In this document: positions 22,436 through 33,242 of the stretch, piece after piece | Position numbering within the stretch: the first letter of the stretch is position 1 | Layout: the number at the start of each line of letters is the position of its first letter | Assembly: GCF_030864355.1 (NCBI RefSeq) | Contig: NC_083398.1 | Coordinates: forward strand, 124,001-188,000 | Reading direction: 5' to 3' | Origin: Cutaneotrichosporon cavernicola | Taxonomy: Eukaryota; Basidiomycota; Tremellomycetes; Trichosporonales; Trichosporonaceae | Length of the DNA: 64,000 nucleotides | Made by a program: the position numbers and the translations under genes | The notes under the pieces: generated by a model | What the model saw: the letters and a program-made list of their open reading frames with translations, nothing else | What the model was told of the DNA's origin: nothing | Database searches by the model: none

Positions 22436-24735
22436 CTATAGAGGCCCAAGCGGGCCGTTGCTATCGCTCGACTTGCGCTCAACGCCCAAGTTAGACATCG
22501 CGTTGGTTGGCACCTCCTCCTTGAATGGTGACTCGATCCCGCTGGGTGACGACTTCGTAGGTGACGAGTTCCCCGACTTGACCGGCGACTTCGGCCGCTC
22601 GTGCTCGTGCTCGGAAGACTTGGTCTCTTGCACGAGTGACTTGGACTCAAGCAGAGGAGACTTGGTCTCCTTGAATGGCGATTCCATTGGCAGGCCGCCC
22701 ATGCTGAACCGCGACGAGCCGCCCATCGTGAGCCCGCCGAGAGGTGGGCTAGACATTGATGGGCTGGCCAGCGGTTGGATGCTGTGGGACTCGGGTGAAC
22801 GGTTGGGCACTGGAGGCAAGTCGCGGTCCATGGCCGCCGCTAGGTCCGGGGCATCCTGCGTTCCCGATGGTCCAGCCTCGGCTGATTGTTCAGCGGGAGG
22901 CACCTTGTTCGGGTGGTCCGGAATCTCCTTGATCGCCTCCTGCGCTGCCTTCCAGGCGTCGAGGTTCTGCTGGCACCACTCGCGGTGTATCGTCGAGAGC
23001 TGGATCGCGAGCGCCTTGATGTCGGCCACCTTCTGTCTCTGGAAGCGGTCAAGGTCTGCCTGCAGCGTCGTCGACGCATACTTGAGGTCCTGGGCCGAGG
23101 CTTGTAAGGAGTCCTCGAGCTAGTGTAAGCTTGGATTACAAAGTCACAGTAGCTTCATTCCACTCACCTGCGAGATGTTGTCACGGGTCTTGCCAATGTT
23201 CGCACGACGCGACGCTTCTGGGTCTACGTCCATCATGCCGCTGAGCGAGTGCTTGACTGCCGAGAGAAGGCCGAAGCTGTTCCCGTGGCGGCGCGGTGTG
23301 GGCCGCGAGCTAGGTGGCTGGAGGTTCGAGCTGGCAGGCGTCGAGCTGGCCTCAGCACCTTCGCTTTCCGTGGGAGGCTTGGTTGGAGTAGCCGGTGCGC
23401 TGGAGTGGAAGCTGCCTCCACGCTCGAGCGCGTCCTCGAGTCGGCGAGACTCGCTTTCCGCCGCCTCGAGCAACTCGAGTTTGTCGCGCTGCGTGTCGAG
23501 CGCCTCCTGCACGAGCTCATACTGTACGTGCTTCTGGTGGCGGAACGACAGGCGGGAGCGGATAAGCTGTGCGAACTGCGTGTACGTGTGCAGCGGCTCG
23601 GTCACATTCGTCTCCCAGTCCTTCATGAGCTCGGTTGTTGCCAGGTAGTCGGTGTCAACAGCCTGCCCAACCTTTTCGATGGCGGTCGCCAGCTCGCCCT
23701 TCTCGCTGAGCGAGAAGCCGTTCCACTGCGCACCCAGCTCGCTCATGTCCGTCGCGTGCTCGCTCCACCTCTTCGCCACACGACGGTTCACCTTCTCCAT
23801 GTTCCCCTGGAAGTGCTGGTGAAACTTCTCGGTGAACTGCTCGCTCTCGAAGAACCGCTGATCTGGGCGATGCAACGGGTGCGTTGGCGACGGGTTCGGC
23901 AGCAGGTGATGCGCAATGTAGGCTGTTGACGTGCTGCTCTCGCCTTCCTCGTCCTGGTCCTGGAACGTCGGGTTGTGCGAGGGCGCATGTAGTGGGTTCT
24001 TCGGAAGGAGGCTCACCGGCGGCGAGTGCAGCACCTCGTTCTGATGTCAGTTGTGATCGTTGGGTTTGCTTGACAGACGCACCCATGACACACCCTCCTC
24101 GAGGAAGCGGTGGAAGACATGGTCGCCGCCCAGGATTGGGTGGCGAACTATGCGCCGGAGGAAGTCTTCAAGCAGCCGCTTGCGGCGCGCAATGGTCGCG
24201 GCATCCTCCTTAGTCTTGGACTGCCCCTTAACGGCGTAGTCGGTGAGGCTCTGCTTGGAGGGAATGGGTGGGATGATGAGTACCGGGTACAGGCCCTGGA
24301 GCGCCTGGTGAAGGCTGAGGAAGGCAGAGTACCTCCTGCGTGTGGTGTATGTCTTGTTTTAGTATCCAGCTAAACCCGTCTACTCACACCCAGGCGGATC
24401 ACATAGGTGATGTAGCTCGACTTGCCGCCTTCGGTGGTCTTGTAGGCATCAACGATGCTAATGTCGTCACCGCGCGCGATCTGGCGGTCGCGCTCGCAGC
24501 AGAAATCAGTCTTGGGCTGGGGCCCGGAGAGACCCGACGTCCCACGCGGTGGTTTGGACGGGTCGGGGAACGACGCGCGCTGCGTCGGCGGAGGGGAGCT
24601 GCTGGTGAGAAGAGAGCTGCTGCGTCTGGGCGCGACCGAGGATGAGATGTTGGAGGGAGTGCGGGACAGTGGCGGGGAGTCCGGAGGACTTGAGTCTGGC
24701 TCAGTGACAAAAGGGTTTGAGACTGGGTCCTCCAT
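22436..24735 (-). CDS. SNX41: PX-BAR sorting nexin, Snx41/Atg20 type
   Basis: Four exons (24735-24388, 24352-24083, 24040-23168, 23119-22436) join in phase to give 724 residues. A disordered Ser/Pro-rich N-terminus (residues 1-90) is followed by a PX domain: ISIVDAYKTTEGGKSSYITY, RRRYSAFLSLHQAL, LIIPPIPSKQSLTDYA and RHPILGGDHVFHRFLEEGVSW. A BAR-type helical region follows (FTEKFHQHFQGNMEKVNRRV; later SARQDLKYAS-like helices). PX binds PI3P on endosomes; in yeast Snx41 and Atg20 pair with Snx4 for endosome-to-Golgi recycling and selective autophagy. The long linker inside BAR (about 100 residues, Thr/Pro/Ser-rich) and the disordered C-terminus fit the family. The ATG at 24735 was preferred over an upstream in-frame one at 24852 because it follows CAACACCTCCAAC and gives the usual start. 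Snx41 versus Atg20 is not resolved. Confidence 0.82.
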
Positions 24736-25002
24736 GTTGGAGGTGTTGGAGGGTTGTGAGCGACGGCAATGGAGAGAGATGTGGTGAGAGAGGTGTGGAT
24801 AGTAGTGAAGCAACCGCACAGCCCAGGCCGGGAGGCTTCCCAACCGCGTCATGCCACCTCATCCTTATCCCACACCACGTGGTATCAAGTACACGTCAGA
24901 AAATGAATGACGCCGCGCGTTCGCTTGGCTGTCACTAGAGTGCATCATCCACCTTCCTCGAGCCCCAACAACACTCTACAACCTTCCCATCCTTCAGCAA
25001 CC
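24736..25002. promoter_or_regulatory. Divergent promoter between SNX41-like and PUP1
   Basis: Only 267 bases separate the two start codons. A CACGTGG word lies near 24875. The proteasome-associated control element GGTGGCAAA is not evident. Shared promoter function is inferred from head-to-head layout. Confidence 0.45.
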
Positions 25003-26165
25003 ATGGCAGCGACAGCTAGCCAGATCGGCTTCGACTTTAGCAACTACGCCCGCAATGAGTTCCTCGGAGTGCGCACCGCTCTCCCCAAGGGTACGCTCCT
25101 TGTTCCGCTCATACACCCACTTGGTAGCTGACAACAGCGACGTCGACGGGTACCACCATCGTTGGCCTCAAGTACGGTGGCGGCGACTCTGGCGAGGAGG
25201 AAGGTATCTGTCTCGGTGCGGACACGCGTGCGACTGCGGGTCCGATCGTGGCGGACAAGAACTGCGAGAAGGTACGCTGAGCTCGACTTGCTTGACAGGT
25301 TCCCTTCCTTGGACAAACATCTTACGCCAGATCCACTACCTCACTTCCTCGATCCGCTGCTGTGGAGCAGGAACTGCTGCCGACACTGAGTAAGCCTCGG
25401 CGAGACTGTTAGCTTACAGCAGATATGTTACCAACCTCATGTCCTCCAACCTCGAAGTACGTCTCCGCTCTGCTGACGAATGCCTACTCACCCCAGCTCC
25501 ACTCCCTCTCGTCTGGACGACCAGCGCGCGTGGTGACGGCCATGACCATGCTCAAGCAGTACCTGTACCGGTGCGTGTTGATGGGCCTTCCTCCGTGGGC
25601 CGGGCTGACAGTAGCTACCAGGGCCACATTGGCGCGCACCTCGTTGTTGGCGGTGTCGACGCGACTGGACCTCACCTCTTCACGGTCCACGCGCACGGCA
25701 GTACCGACAAGCTGCCGTATGTGACGATGGGTTCCGGTTCGCTCAACGCCATGGCCATCTTCGAGGCCAACTACAAGGAGCACATGACGCGCCAGGAGGC
25801 GATCGACCTTGTCGCCCGCGCGATCCGCTCGGGTGTGTTCAACGACCTGGGTTCGGGTTCCAACGTCGACGTGTGCGTCATCAACAAGAGCGGGACGGAG
25901 ATGCTGCGCAACTACGAGACGCCCGTGAGTGCTCAGCTAAATTGTGCGGGGAAATAGCTGACCCAAGAACGAGCGCGGGATCAAGTCACGCAACTACAAG
26001 TTCCGGCGCGGGACAACGGCGTGGCTCAAGGAGAATGTGCGCGACCTCATTGTCAGCGAGGAGGTCGCGACTGTTGGCGCGGGCAAGGCGCAGCCTGGGT
26101 TCACCGACAAGCCCGCCATGACTGGCGGAGTGGGTGGCGCGGAGGGCATGGACCTGGATGTGTAG
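25003..26165 (+). CDS. PUP1: 20S proteasome beta2 subunit (trypsin-like), PUP1/PSMB7
   Basis: Seven exons (25003-25090, 25138-25271, 25331-25389, 25423-25456, 25497-25570, 25615-25924, 25968-26165) join in phase to give 298 residues. A 34-residue propeptide ends in Gly before the catalytic Thr35 (STG then [10 protein letters not shown]). [51 protein letters not shown] and [11 protein letters not shown] follow in family order. The C-terminal extension embraces beta3 in known structures. Self-cleavage before Thr exposes the nucleophile. A short acidic insert (GGDSGEEEG) after the first strand makes that loop longer than in yeast Pup1. The six introns are 33-59 nt, mostly ending in CTGAC/CTTAC plus YAG. 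Confidence 0.96.
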
Positions 26166-26384
26166 GAGCGCAGTCAATACTGGATAGATGCATGTGTACG
26201 CAGCGTGATCGCGAGAGATATGCGATTATAGGTCCTTCGGGCGTCGTGGAAGACCTCAGAAGCCCCCAGCCACTCGACCCGGGTGGTTCCTCACCAACAG
26301 AGCCCGTTCCTCAACCCCTCGCGCACACAACATGCGACGGCACTGCCTTTATATGATACAACAAGTCTATCGCTACGGAATCTC

Positions 26385-27013
26385 TTAGAAGTCGTACACG
26401 TCTCCACCCTGGGGCGCGCCGCCAGCCTGTGTGCTACTCCCGAACCCGTCGCCGTACGGGTCGTAACCTCCCGCGGCCTGGGGTGCAGCCTCGGGACCCA
26501 TCCCCATCTCGATGTTACGCGCCTGATCCTGGAACTGCTTCTTGACATTGATAGTCTGGTTAATGAGCTGCGTGCAAGCGCGCTTAAGCGCGTCGGCGGG
26601 GTTGGACCGCTCGTCCGTCTGGATCTTGATCGTGATTACATTCTCGAGCGGGTGCGCCACCTTGTATCCGGAGAAAAGCACTGTTGGGTCAAGCAGCAGT
26701 TGTCTGGGGTCAGCAAAAACAAAAACCAGCTCCCAGTAATCTCATCTCGTCAGCTGGTGCAAGACTCACGCTCGCAACATGTTGCCGAGGGTGTGGTCCT
26801 GCGCGCGCACGATAACCGTCGCAGCGTTGGGGATCTTGGGGTCCTCGGTGATGGTGAGGCTGCTGTCAGCTGGGGTTGACAACCCAGAGGTGGAGGGTAG
26901 GAGGTCGGACAGTATGGAAGATGGCCCAATCTCCCCACCCAAACTCACCGCTTTTCATCCTCCTGTAACAGCCAGGTCTCAATACGGTTTGGCTGGTTGA
27001 TACGCCCCGACAT
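26385..27013 (-). CDS. RPB11: RNA polymerase II subunit RPB11
   Basis: Three exons (27013-26949, 26859-26770, 26703-26385) join in phase to give 157 residues. MSGRINQPNRIETWLLQE at the start and KIPNAATVIVRAQDHTLGNM across the second exon are diagnostic. DPTVLFSGYKVAHPLENVI and the alpha-CTD-like helix with NPADALKRACTQLINQ follow. RPB11 pairs with RPB3 to form the alpha-like platform of Pol II. The C-terminal ~45 residues are a Gly/Ala/Gln tail, longer than in yeast. Introns are 89 and 66 nt. The gene converges on PUP1 with 219 bp between the stops. Confidence 0.95.
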
Positions 27014-27885
27014 CTTGGGTTAGCCATCTCATCTCGCAACAAGCAGAAGAAGAAGAAGAAGAAGAAGGGGTATCATTGTGGTCAACAGTTTCTCGGCAGA
27101 GGCTGAACGCAGAATGCGAACGTCTTTTCCGTGGATTGACAGATTATGGTAGTTGTATCTAATCATGTGCAAAGGAGCAGGTCTTGCGTAAGGGCATGGA
27201 CGTGGGACTCACTTTGTAGAGAGAAGAGTAGTGTTGGTGACGAAATGAGTTGTTGTGAGACGATCCTCACCTTGAATCAAAGGGTCGAGTCGAGGGTTGG
27301 TGTGGAGGAACTTGATCCCGTTCTTGAATTTGATCCCGTCACCAAGCTCCAAAGTTCATAAGTCCAAGTCGAGTTGAGATCATGTTTCTGTCATCATCTC
27401 ATCCTCTCATCCTCTTTTCACCTCCTCTTCATCCATCATCCCATTCCCTTCTGGCCTCCGTTCCTCTCTCCTCTCCCTCCCTTTCCCTTCCTCTTACCAC
27501 TGTCCGCCCCCGTTTGCCTCGGCACAGCCTCTATCTCTAACAGTAAGTCTCGCTCCTTCCTCGACTTCATGATGAAATACATGTTGGCACCAGTCTTACC
27601 GTACCGAGGGGATAACCTTCCGCGCACCGCAATATACGCAGCGGGCGCCTGATACTTCCACCCAGCTTCATACTATCTTCCGCAGAAGCTGACAGACAGG
27701 CTGTTTGTAGTCTTTCGTCTTAATGAATGCTCTTGATGGATTGCTCTCTGAAACGGTAGTTTTTCTTTCTGTCCTGTTTTGTCTGTGCCGGTGAACTAAA
27801 TTGGCTCGACTACCTTCCTTGCCTGTCAACTACTCAAGCACGCACTCATTCATAACTGCAATAATACATATACATACACCCAAGT
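27014..27885. other. Intergenic region with AAG and pyrimidine tracts
   Basis: These 872 bases lie upstream of RPB11 and downstream of the NUD1 homologue. An AAG/GAA triplet run (27044-27066) sits just upstream of RPB11. A dense TC/CCT-rich stretch occupies 27390-27500. I see no gene. A frame with ATG-like starts near 27374 has only low-complexity content. Confidence 0.5.
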
Positions 27886-30800
27886 CTAACGTCCAGATTG
27901 TCCCACAACACCCTGCGCCTGGTCCAACAGTGCAGCCGCCTTGTCCTTTTCCCCACTCGTGACTCCCACCCCGTCCAATATCCGGAGTTGCGGGCACTTG
28001 CCGAACACGAGGCCTCGGTAGAACAAGCGGCGCGAGTACCACTCGTCCGGCAGCTGGTGACGGTATTGAGAGTCGCGCGCGGCCCAAGCGGGGTTGTTGG
28101 TGCCGGCTCCTCGTGACTCGGTCTCCTTCAACTTGCCTCCTCTGCCCTTCTCCTTCTTGGACGGGAGCAAGATCGGGAGGTAGAAACTCAGCGTTGCCGG
28201 GTTCATGCGCAGGTCGAGCTCCTCGAGGCCCTCAAGCCCTTGTAGTCCGCGCACAGCGTTGCCTCTTGCCCCGAGCCGGCAGCCAACCGCCATGAGCTTG
28301 GTCAGGCGCGTGAGACCTGCCAGTCCGTCCAGCGTCTCGATGAAGTTGTAGTTGACGTTGAGGACGCGCAAGTTCGGTGCGTGGGCGACAAGGTTCTCTG
28401 GCCAATCTGAAAGCTGGCACGCGATCGCCTCCAAGTAAACGAGGCTGTAGACTGGCGTGGAGAGGAAGTTGGGTGGCAGCGTGTTCCCAGATATGTAGAG
28501 GCGCTTGACGGCCTGAATGTCCTCAGGGTTGAGTGAGAACGAGGCAACATCCTGGCTTCGCAAGGAGAGGTTCTCGATGCGGTGCCCGCCTGGCCCACTG
28601 CGAGTGAGGCCCGGGAGCGCATTATTGTCGGCGAACAGCGTGCGCAGGCGAGGGAAGAGCGACACGTCCAGACTCGTCAATCCGTTGTCCGACACTCGCA
28701 AAATACGGAGGCTGCTCATCGACGACGCGGGCTCGAGGGTGACAAGTGCGTTCGCGTCGAGCTTCAGCGTCGTCAGGCTCTTGAGCCGTTCAAGTCCGCG
28801 GATGCTCTGGATCTTGTTCCGTGACAGGTCGAGTGACTCGAGGCTCTCCCACTTGGCATCGGTGAGGTCGAGCTCCTCGATCGCATTGTCCGCCACGCTC
28901 AACTTGACGAGGCAATCGATGCCCATTATCCCCTTGAGATCGGTGATCTGGTTGCTGTCGATCACAAGCTCGCGGAGGTGGTGCAGACAGTCAAGCTGCG
29001 ACACCGAGTCGAGCTGGTTGCGGGAGATGTCCAGGAAGTGGAGGTTGCGGAGGTGGCTCACGCTCGTCAGGCTCGTAAGGCAGTTCCCCGCCACACGCAA
29101 CTTGCGCACCGAGCTCGGAACGCCCGAGAGGTAGTCGATCTGGTTGTCGTTGAGGTTGGCCTCGTCAAGGCGAGGAAGGAACTCCTTGAGGCGGGCTAAG
29201 CTCTCCACGCCCTTATCTGAGAGGTCGATAGCCTTCAAGGTCTCCCAATGCGGTTCGAAGGGCTGGACATCGGTGATAAGCTGCACAAGGCGGTCGTGTG
29301 CGACGCCAAAAGAGCACTCTGTGAGGAACGTCTGGTCCCCTGCGCCGCCTCTCCGGAAGGAACGGAAAGACCTGAACGCAGTTATGGGGACCGTCGAATC
29401 CGAGTGCTCCTCGGAGGCCTCAGACAACGCAGAGGGCCGTTTCAGAGCGGCAGACGAGCAGGACGAAGCCGACGATGAAGACCTGGCAGGCTTGGATGGC
29501 GACGGATCCGGCATTTCGTCGTCGTCATCATCGATGTCGGTTATCTGCAGGTCCGCCATGCCATCTAACGCCTGCTGGATGCGGCGCGTGCGCATGCTCG
29601 GGGCAATAGAACTCTCCTCCATGATGTCGGTGCGCTCGTAGCGCTCGAAGTGGCCCTTGCCGTCGAGGCGGGACCACTCGGCCCGCTCTGCCTCTATGTG
29701 CTGCGCGATCACATAGCCGTCAGAGAAGGAAACAGAGCGACGGTTGGAGCCAGACGATGGAGCAGCAGACGCCTCACGCTGCTCACGAGCCGGCGTCAAG
29801 TCGGCGTGCCATGCGGCCCTCTTCTTCATCGCGCTTATGGGGGTCGAGCCATTAGCATTGCGCAGCGCTGAGCGGAGAGGTATCGGCGTGCCATTAACAG
29901 GACAAGAGATCGAGTGGTTGAGCCTTGGGCGAGCGCGCGGCGTCGCTTGGGGGTCATCCCTGTCTAGTGAGTCGAGGGCGTACTTCTCCGGCGAAGACGA
30001 CGAGGTCTGGTCCTTCTCTGGTGACGCGAAGCCCTTCTCGGGCGACGAGAAGCCTCCCTCCGGAGAAGACGTCCTGTCGTATGACGGAAAACCTTTCACT
30101 GGCGACGAGTCGTGGAAGCCTTTCTCTGGTGACGAGTCGGTGAAGCCTACACAGTCGTGGAAACCGTTCTCGGGTGATGAGATTGGAAATCCTCTACCAA
30201 GCGACGAGCGCGAACCCCGCCTCTCCAGAGAATACGTGACCGCCTGCGATGCGTGAATGCTTGGCGACGTCGAGTCGAAGCCGGCGAACACGTCCTGGCT
30301 GTCTTCGCTTATTCTCTGGCTCTCGGCACCCTCGGATACACGGGTGAGCGCGTCGCGCGACGAGCGTACCCAGCGGTGCGTCTCTTGGTCGTAGTACATC
30401 TTGCCGATGCGGTTTGGGACGACACCTTGTACGTCACCGGGGCGGATCATAGTCATGTGCGACGGCGTAGGGTCCTTCGGCCCGCGGTGCTTGACAAACG
30501 ACGTCGACATCGTTGTGGCAGAGGCGACAGTTGTGGCAGACACAAAGCGGTTCAGGTCCTCACGGACCTCGGGCGGTCGCCCGGTGCCTTCAAGCATGCC
30601 TCGCCGCGCTGACGCCGCCGTGGCTGTCTGGGAGTTCGCCGTGCCCGTGCGAGAGCTGACAGCAGACTGCAACGGAGAAGTCCCCTTGCCAGAGCCCTGC
30701 GGTCAGCAACGATGAGGACAACGGGGGCTCACCTTCCAAGAAAATTCATGCCGCGGAATGTGTCTCTCAGCCTCTGACGACTGATCGGTGTTGACGAGCG

Positions 30801-32907
30801 ACGACACGCGCGATGTTTCAGAGAGCACGGCCTCCTCGTTCCGTGGCGAACTGTCTGTCGGGTTGTCAGTTGTGCTCGTGGGAGAGACAACCCGGCTCTT
30901 GATCCGCGACATCATGTCCTCGGCGCGGTGGAGGTAATTGGACGAGGCAGTTGACGGGTTGGATTTAACCACCGGTTCTGGATCGGGCGACAGAGAAGGA
31001 TGGCCGTAGTCGAAGGTCGGCCGACCGACTGGGATCAGCTCTGGTATACGAATTTGAAGCTTACAGTCTTCGATTGCGCTTGCCCGCTCATCAGTCCAGG
31101 CGGCGCTCCCGCTCCTCAAGCTCCTCGAGTCAGAGGCCGAGGTGGACGAAAAGTCGGGGTCGGTGACACGAATGCGCTCGAGCATCGCATTGCCCTGGGC
31201 ACGCCAGTCTCGGATGGCTGTGGGGCCTCTTGGTTCCGGGCGCGCGAGCTTGATGCGCTTGGAGCTGTGCGAATCGGATGTCGCCGACTCAGGTGTAAGT
31301 GAATTGGAGTAGGACGCTGAGCGGTACGCATCTGGCGTGCCAGAGGCCTCAGGAGACCACTCGCGCAGGTCTGCGCGGCGCGGGATGGTGTTACGGGTCG
31401 CCGGTGGGCTCGGGTGGTTAGCGAGGGAGTCGACCATCGCGGACAGCTGCTCGCGGGTGTATGTGTCGTAGCCATTGCGGAAGAGGCGGAGACCGACATT
31501 GGTCAACTCTGGAGGCTCGTTTAGCGTTGAGTGTGAAGGCTCACCGCCGGCCAGGGGCGCCAAAGACGGTTCAAATTCGGGCGTCTCCGACCTGTCGAGG
31601 CCGTCCACGTCGCGCGCATTGCCCACCGGCGCAGAGAAGTTGAACGGATACTTCCCGTGGAGGCCACTTGGGGCCTCGGTTGATTCCTCGCGTATGCGCG
31701 TTGTTCCCATCTGGGACTCAAGGTCGCGGATGCGCGTTGTTCCTGCCTGCGACTGGGCCACTCGGATGCGTGTTGTCCCAGTCTGCGGCTCGTCCTCTAC
31801 TCCCCGCTCATCCTGCGTGGTATGCTCGTCATAGGGGATTGTCGGGTGATCAGTGTTGTCGTAAGGGTTGGTCGGGTGGTTGGTGTGGTCGTATGGGTTT
31901 GTAGGCAGGTTTGAGTCGTCGTATGGATGTGTCTGGGCTGTATCGTCGTAATGGTGCGTTGGCTCCTCGACAGTGTCGTCTGGCACGACAGGAAGAAGTA
32001 AAGAGTCATGCTCATGTTCCACGCTCATGTCCTCCTCCCCGTCTGGTGCTGGTGTTGCGACACGGCTCGAATTTGCTGTTGTGGTGGAGAACGAATTGTC
32101 AGACGGTGTCATGCTTTTGCTCAGTCGAGAGGGGTGGGCGGGCGTGTACTGATGCGAGACGCGGCGACCTTCCGATCCAGAGCTTGGCGTAGAGCCAGAC
32201 CAGTGAGGAGACAAAGACAAGGCTCTGGGCGCTGTGGTTGTGGATGCCATAATGGTGGCCGTGGGAGTCGAGCGTGAGGGCGTGCTCTCGCCCGACGCGG
32301 GCGACTCAATAGGCGAGGGAGATTCGACCAGTGCCAGCTCCGCAACCGAGGGCGTTGAGGACGCGGCGCGCGACGTGGATCCTGAGCTTGTTGGCTCCTC
32401 CTCTTCCAGGATCGCCATGGGTGAGCTGGGCGGCTCAAACATCTTCTCGAGGGGGAGCGCGCTGAACATGTCCCTGTTGACGAAAGCATTGCGGGGGAAT
32501 GCCTTGCCGTGCGTGTCCTCGCCATCCTTAACCACAAACGTACCCTTGGCGCTGCTCTGAGTCGGCGCGGAGACGCTACGGGTGCTGCGTAAACTAGACT
32601 TGAGCTTGTACTCGGTATCTCTCCCGTCGTCGGACGACGCGCTCGTTGGAGGTGACAGCATGCCACTGGCGTTGCGAACGTAGGGGTTAGAGGGCGAACG
32701 CCCCTCGGGAAGGCTCATTGCGGAGGCGCGGCGAGGCGGGAGAGCGCGCGCGACGCTACCGTGTCCCAACGAGCGGAGGGAGCCACGTTTGTTGTGCACG
32801 CTTCCGCGGACGACGGTTTCGGTTGGGACGGGTGTAGTGGGCGGGGAGGGGGATGTCTCGATCCATTCTTCGCCCAACTCGTCTGTCTGCCATGCAGGGG
32901 CGGACAT
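27886..32907 (-). CDS. NUD1: Nud1/Cdc11-like leucine-rich-repeat scaffold of the mitotic exit/septation network
   Basis: Two large exons (32907-30733, 30696-27886) joined by a 36-nt intron encode 1661 residues. The N-terminal ~1100 residues are Ser/Pro/Thr-rich, with a conserved-looking block GTFVVKDGEDTHGKAFPRN. They also carry in-frame tandem repeats (PYD and GTTRIR units, SPEKGF units; see findings). The C-terminal third contains about a dozen leucine-rich repeats (e.g. LRNLHFLDISRNQLDSVS, LESLDLSRNKIQSIRGLE). The terminus EWYSRRLFYRGLVFGKCPQL then LRILDGVGVT matches Nud1/Cdc11. In yeasts this protein sits on the spindle pole body and recruits the Hippo-like kinase cascade (Mob1, Dbf2/Sid2, Cdc15/Sid1) after phosphorylation. 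The many Ser-Pro sites suggest CDK or polo control (inference). A generic Sds22-like LRR protein is less likely given the long N-terminus and C-terminal motif. Confidence 0.85.
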
Positions 32908-33242
32908 GGTGACAGGCGACTCGTGATGTATTGTTGTGGAAGTTGATTATGTTGGTATCACCGAGGATTGAGTTTGAGATGTTATGCGGGGGAAGTCAGT
33001 CGCGCCCCTGGCATAAGACGCAGGGTTGACACAAACAATGGCTTCATGACGTTTTGTTCCATTCAATCCAATCCCCCCACTTAACACCTGATCCCACAGC
33101 GGAGATTCGGAGTTGGCAACCGGTGGCAACTGAATTCGTTCACCCCACGTGGCCAAGTGGAGGTGCTCCAGAATTTCTGAATGTCACTCGACTTGGGTGA
33201 GATCCTGCTTCACAGTCACAACAAATCCGGCATAGCTTCACC
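32908..33242. promoter_or_regulatory. Divergent promoter between NUD1 and NUG1
   Basis: These 335 bases lie between two opposite start codons. The stretch is relatively AT-rich near 32935-32990. No canonical TATA box is seen. Bidirectional promoter function is inferred from layout. Confidence 0.45.
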
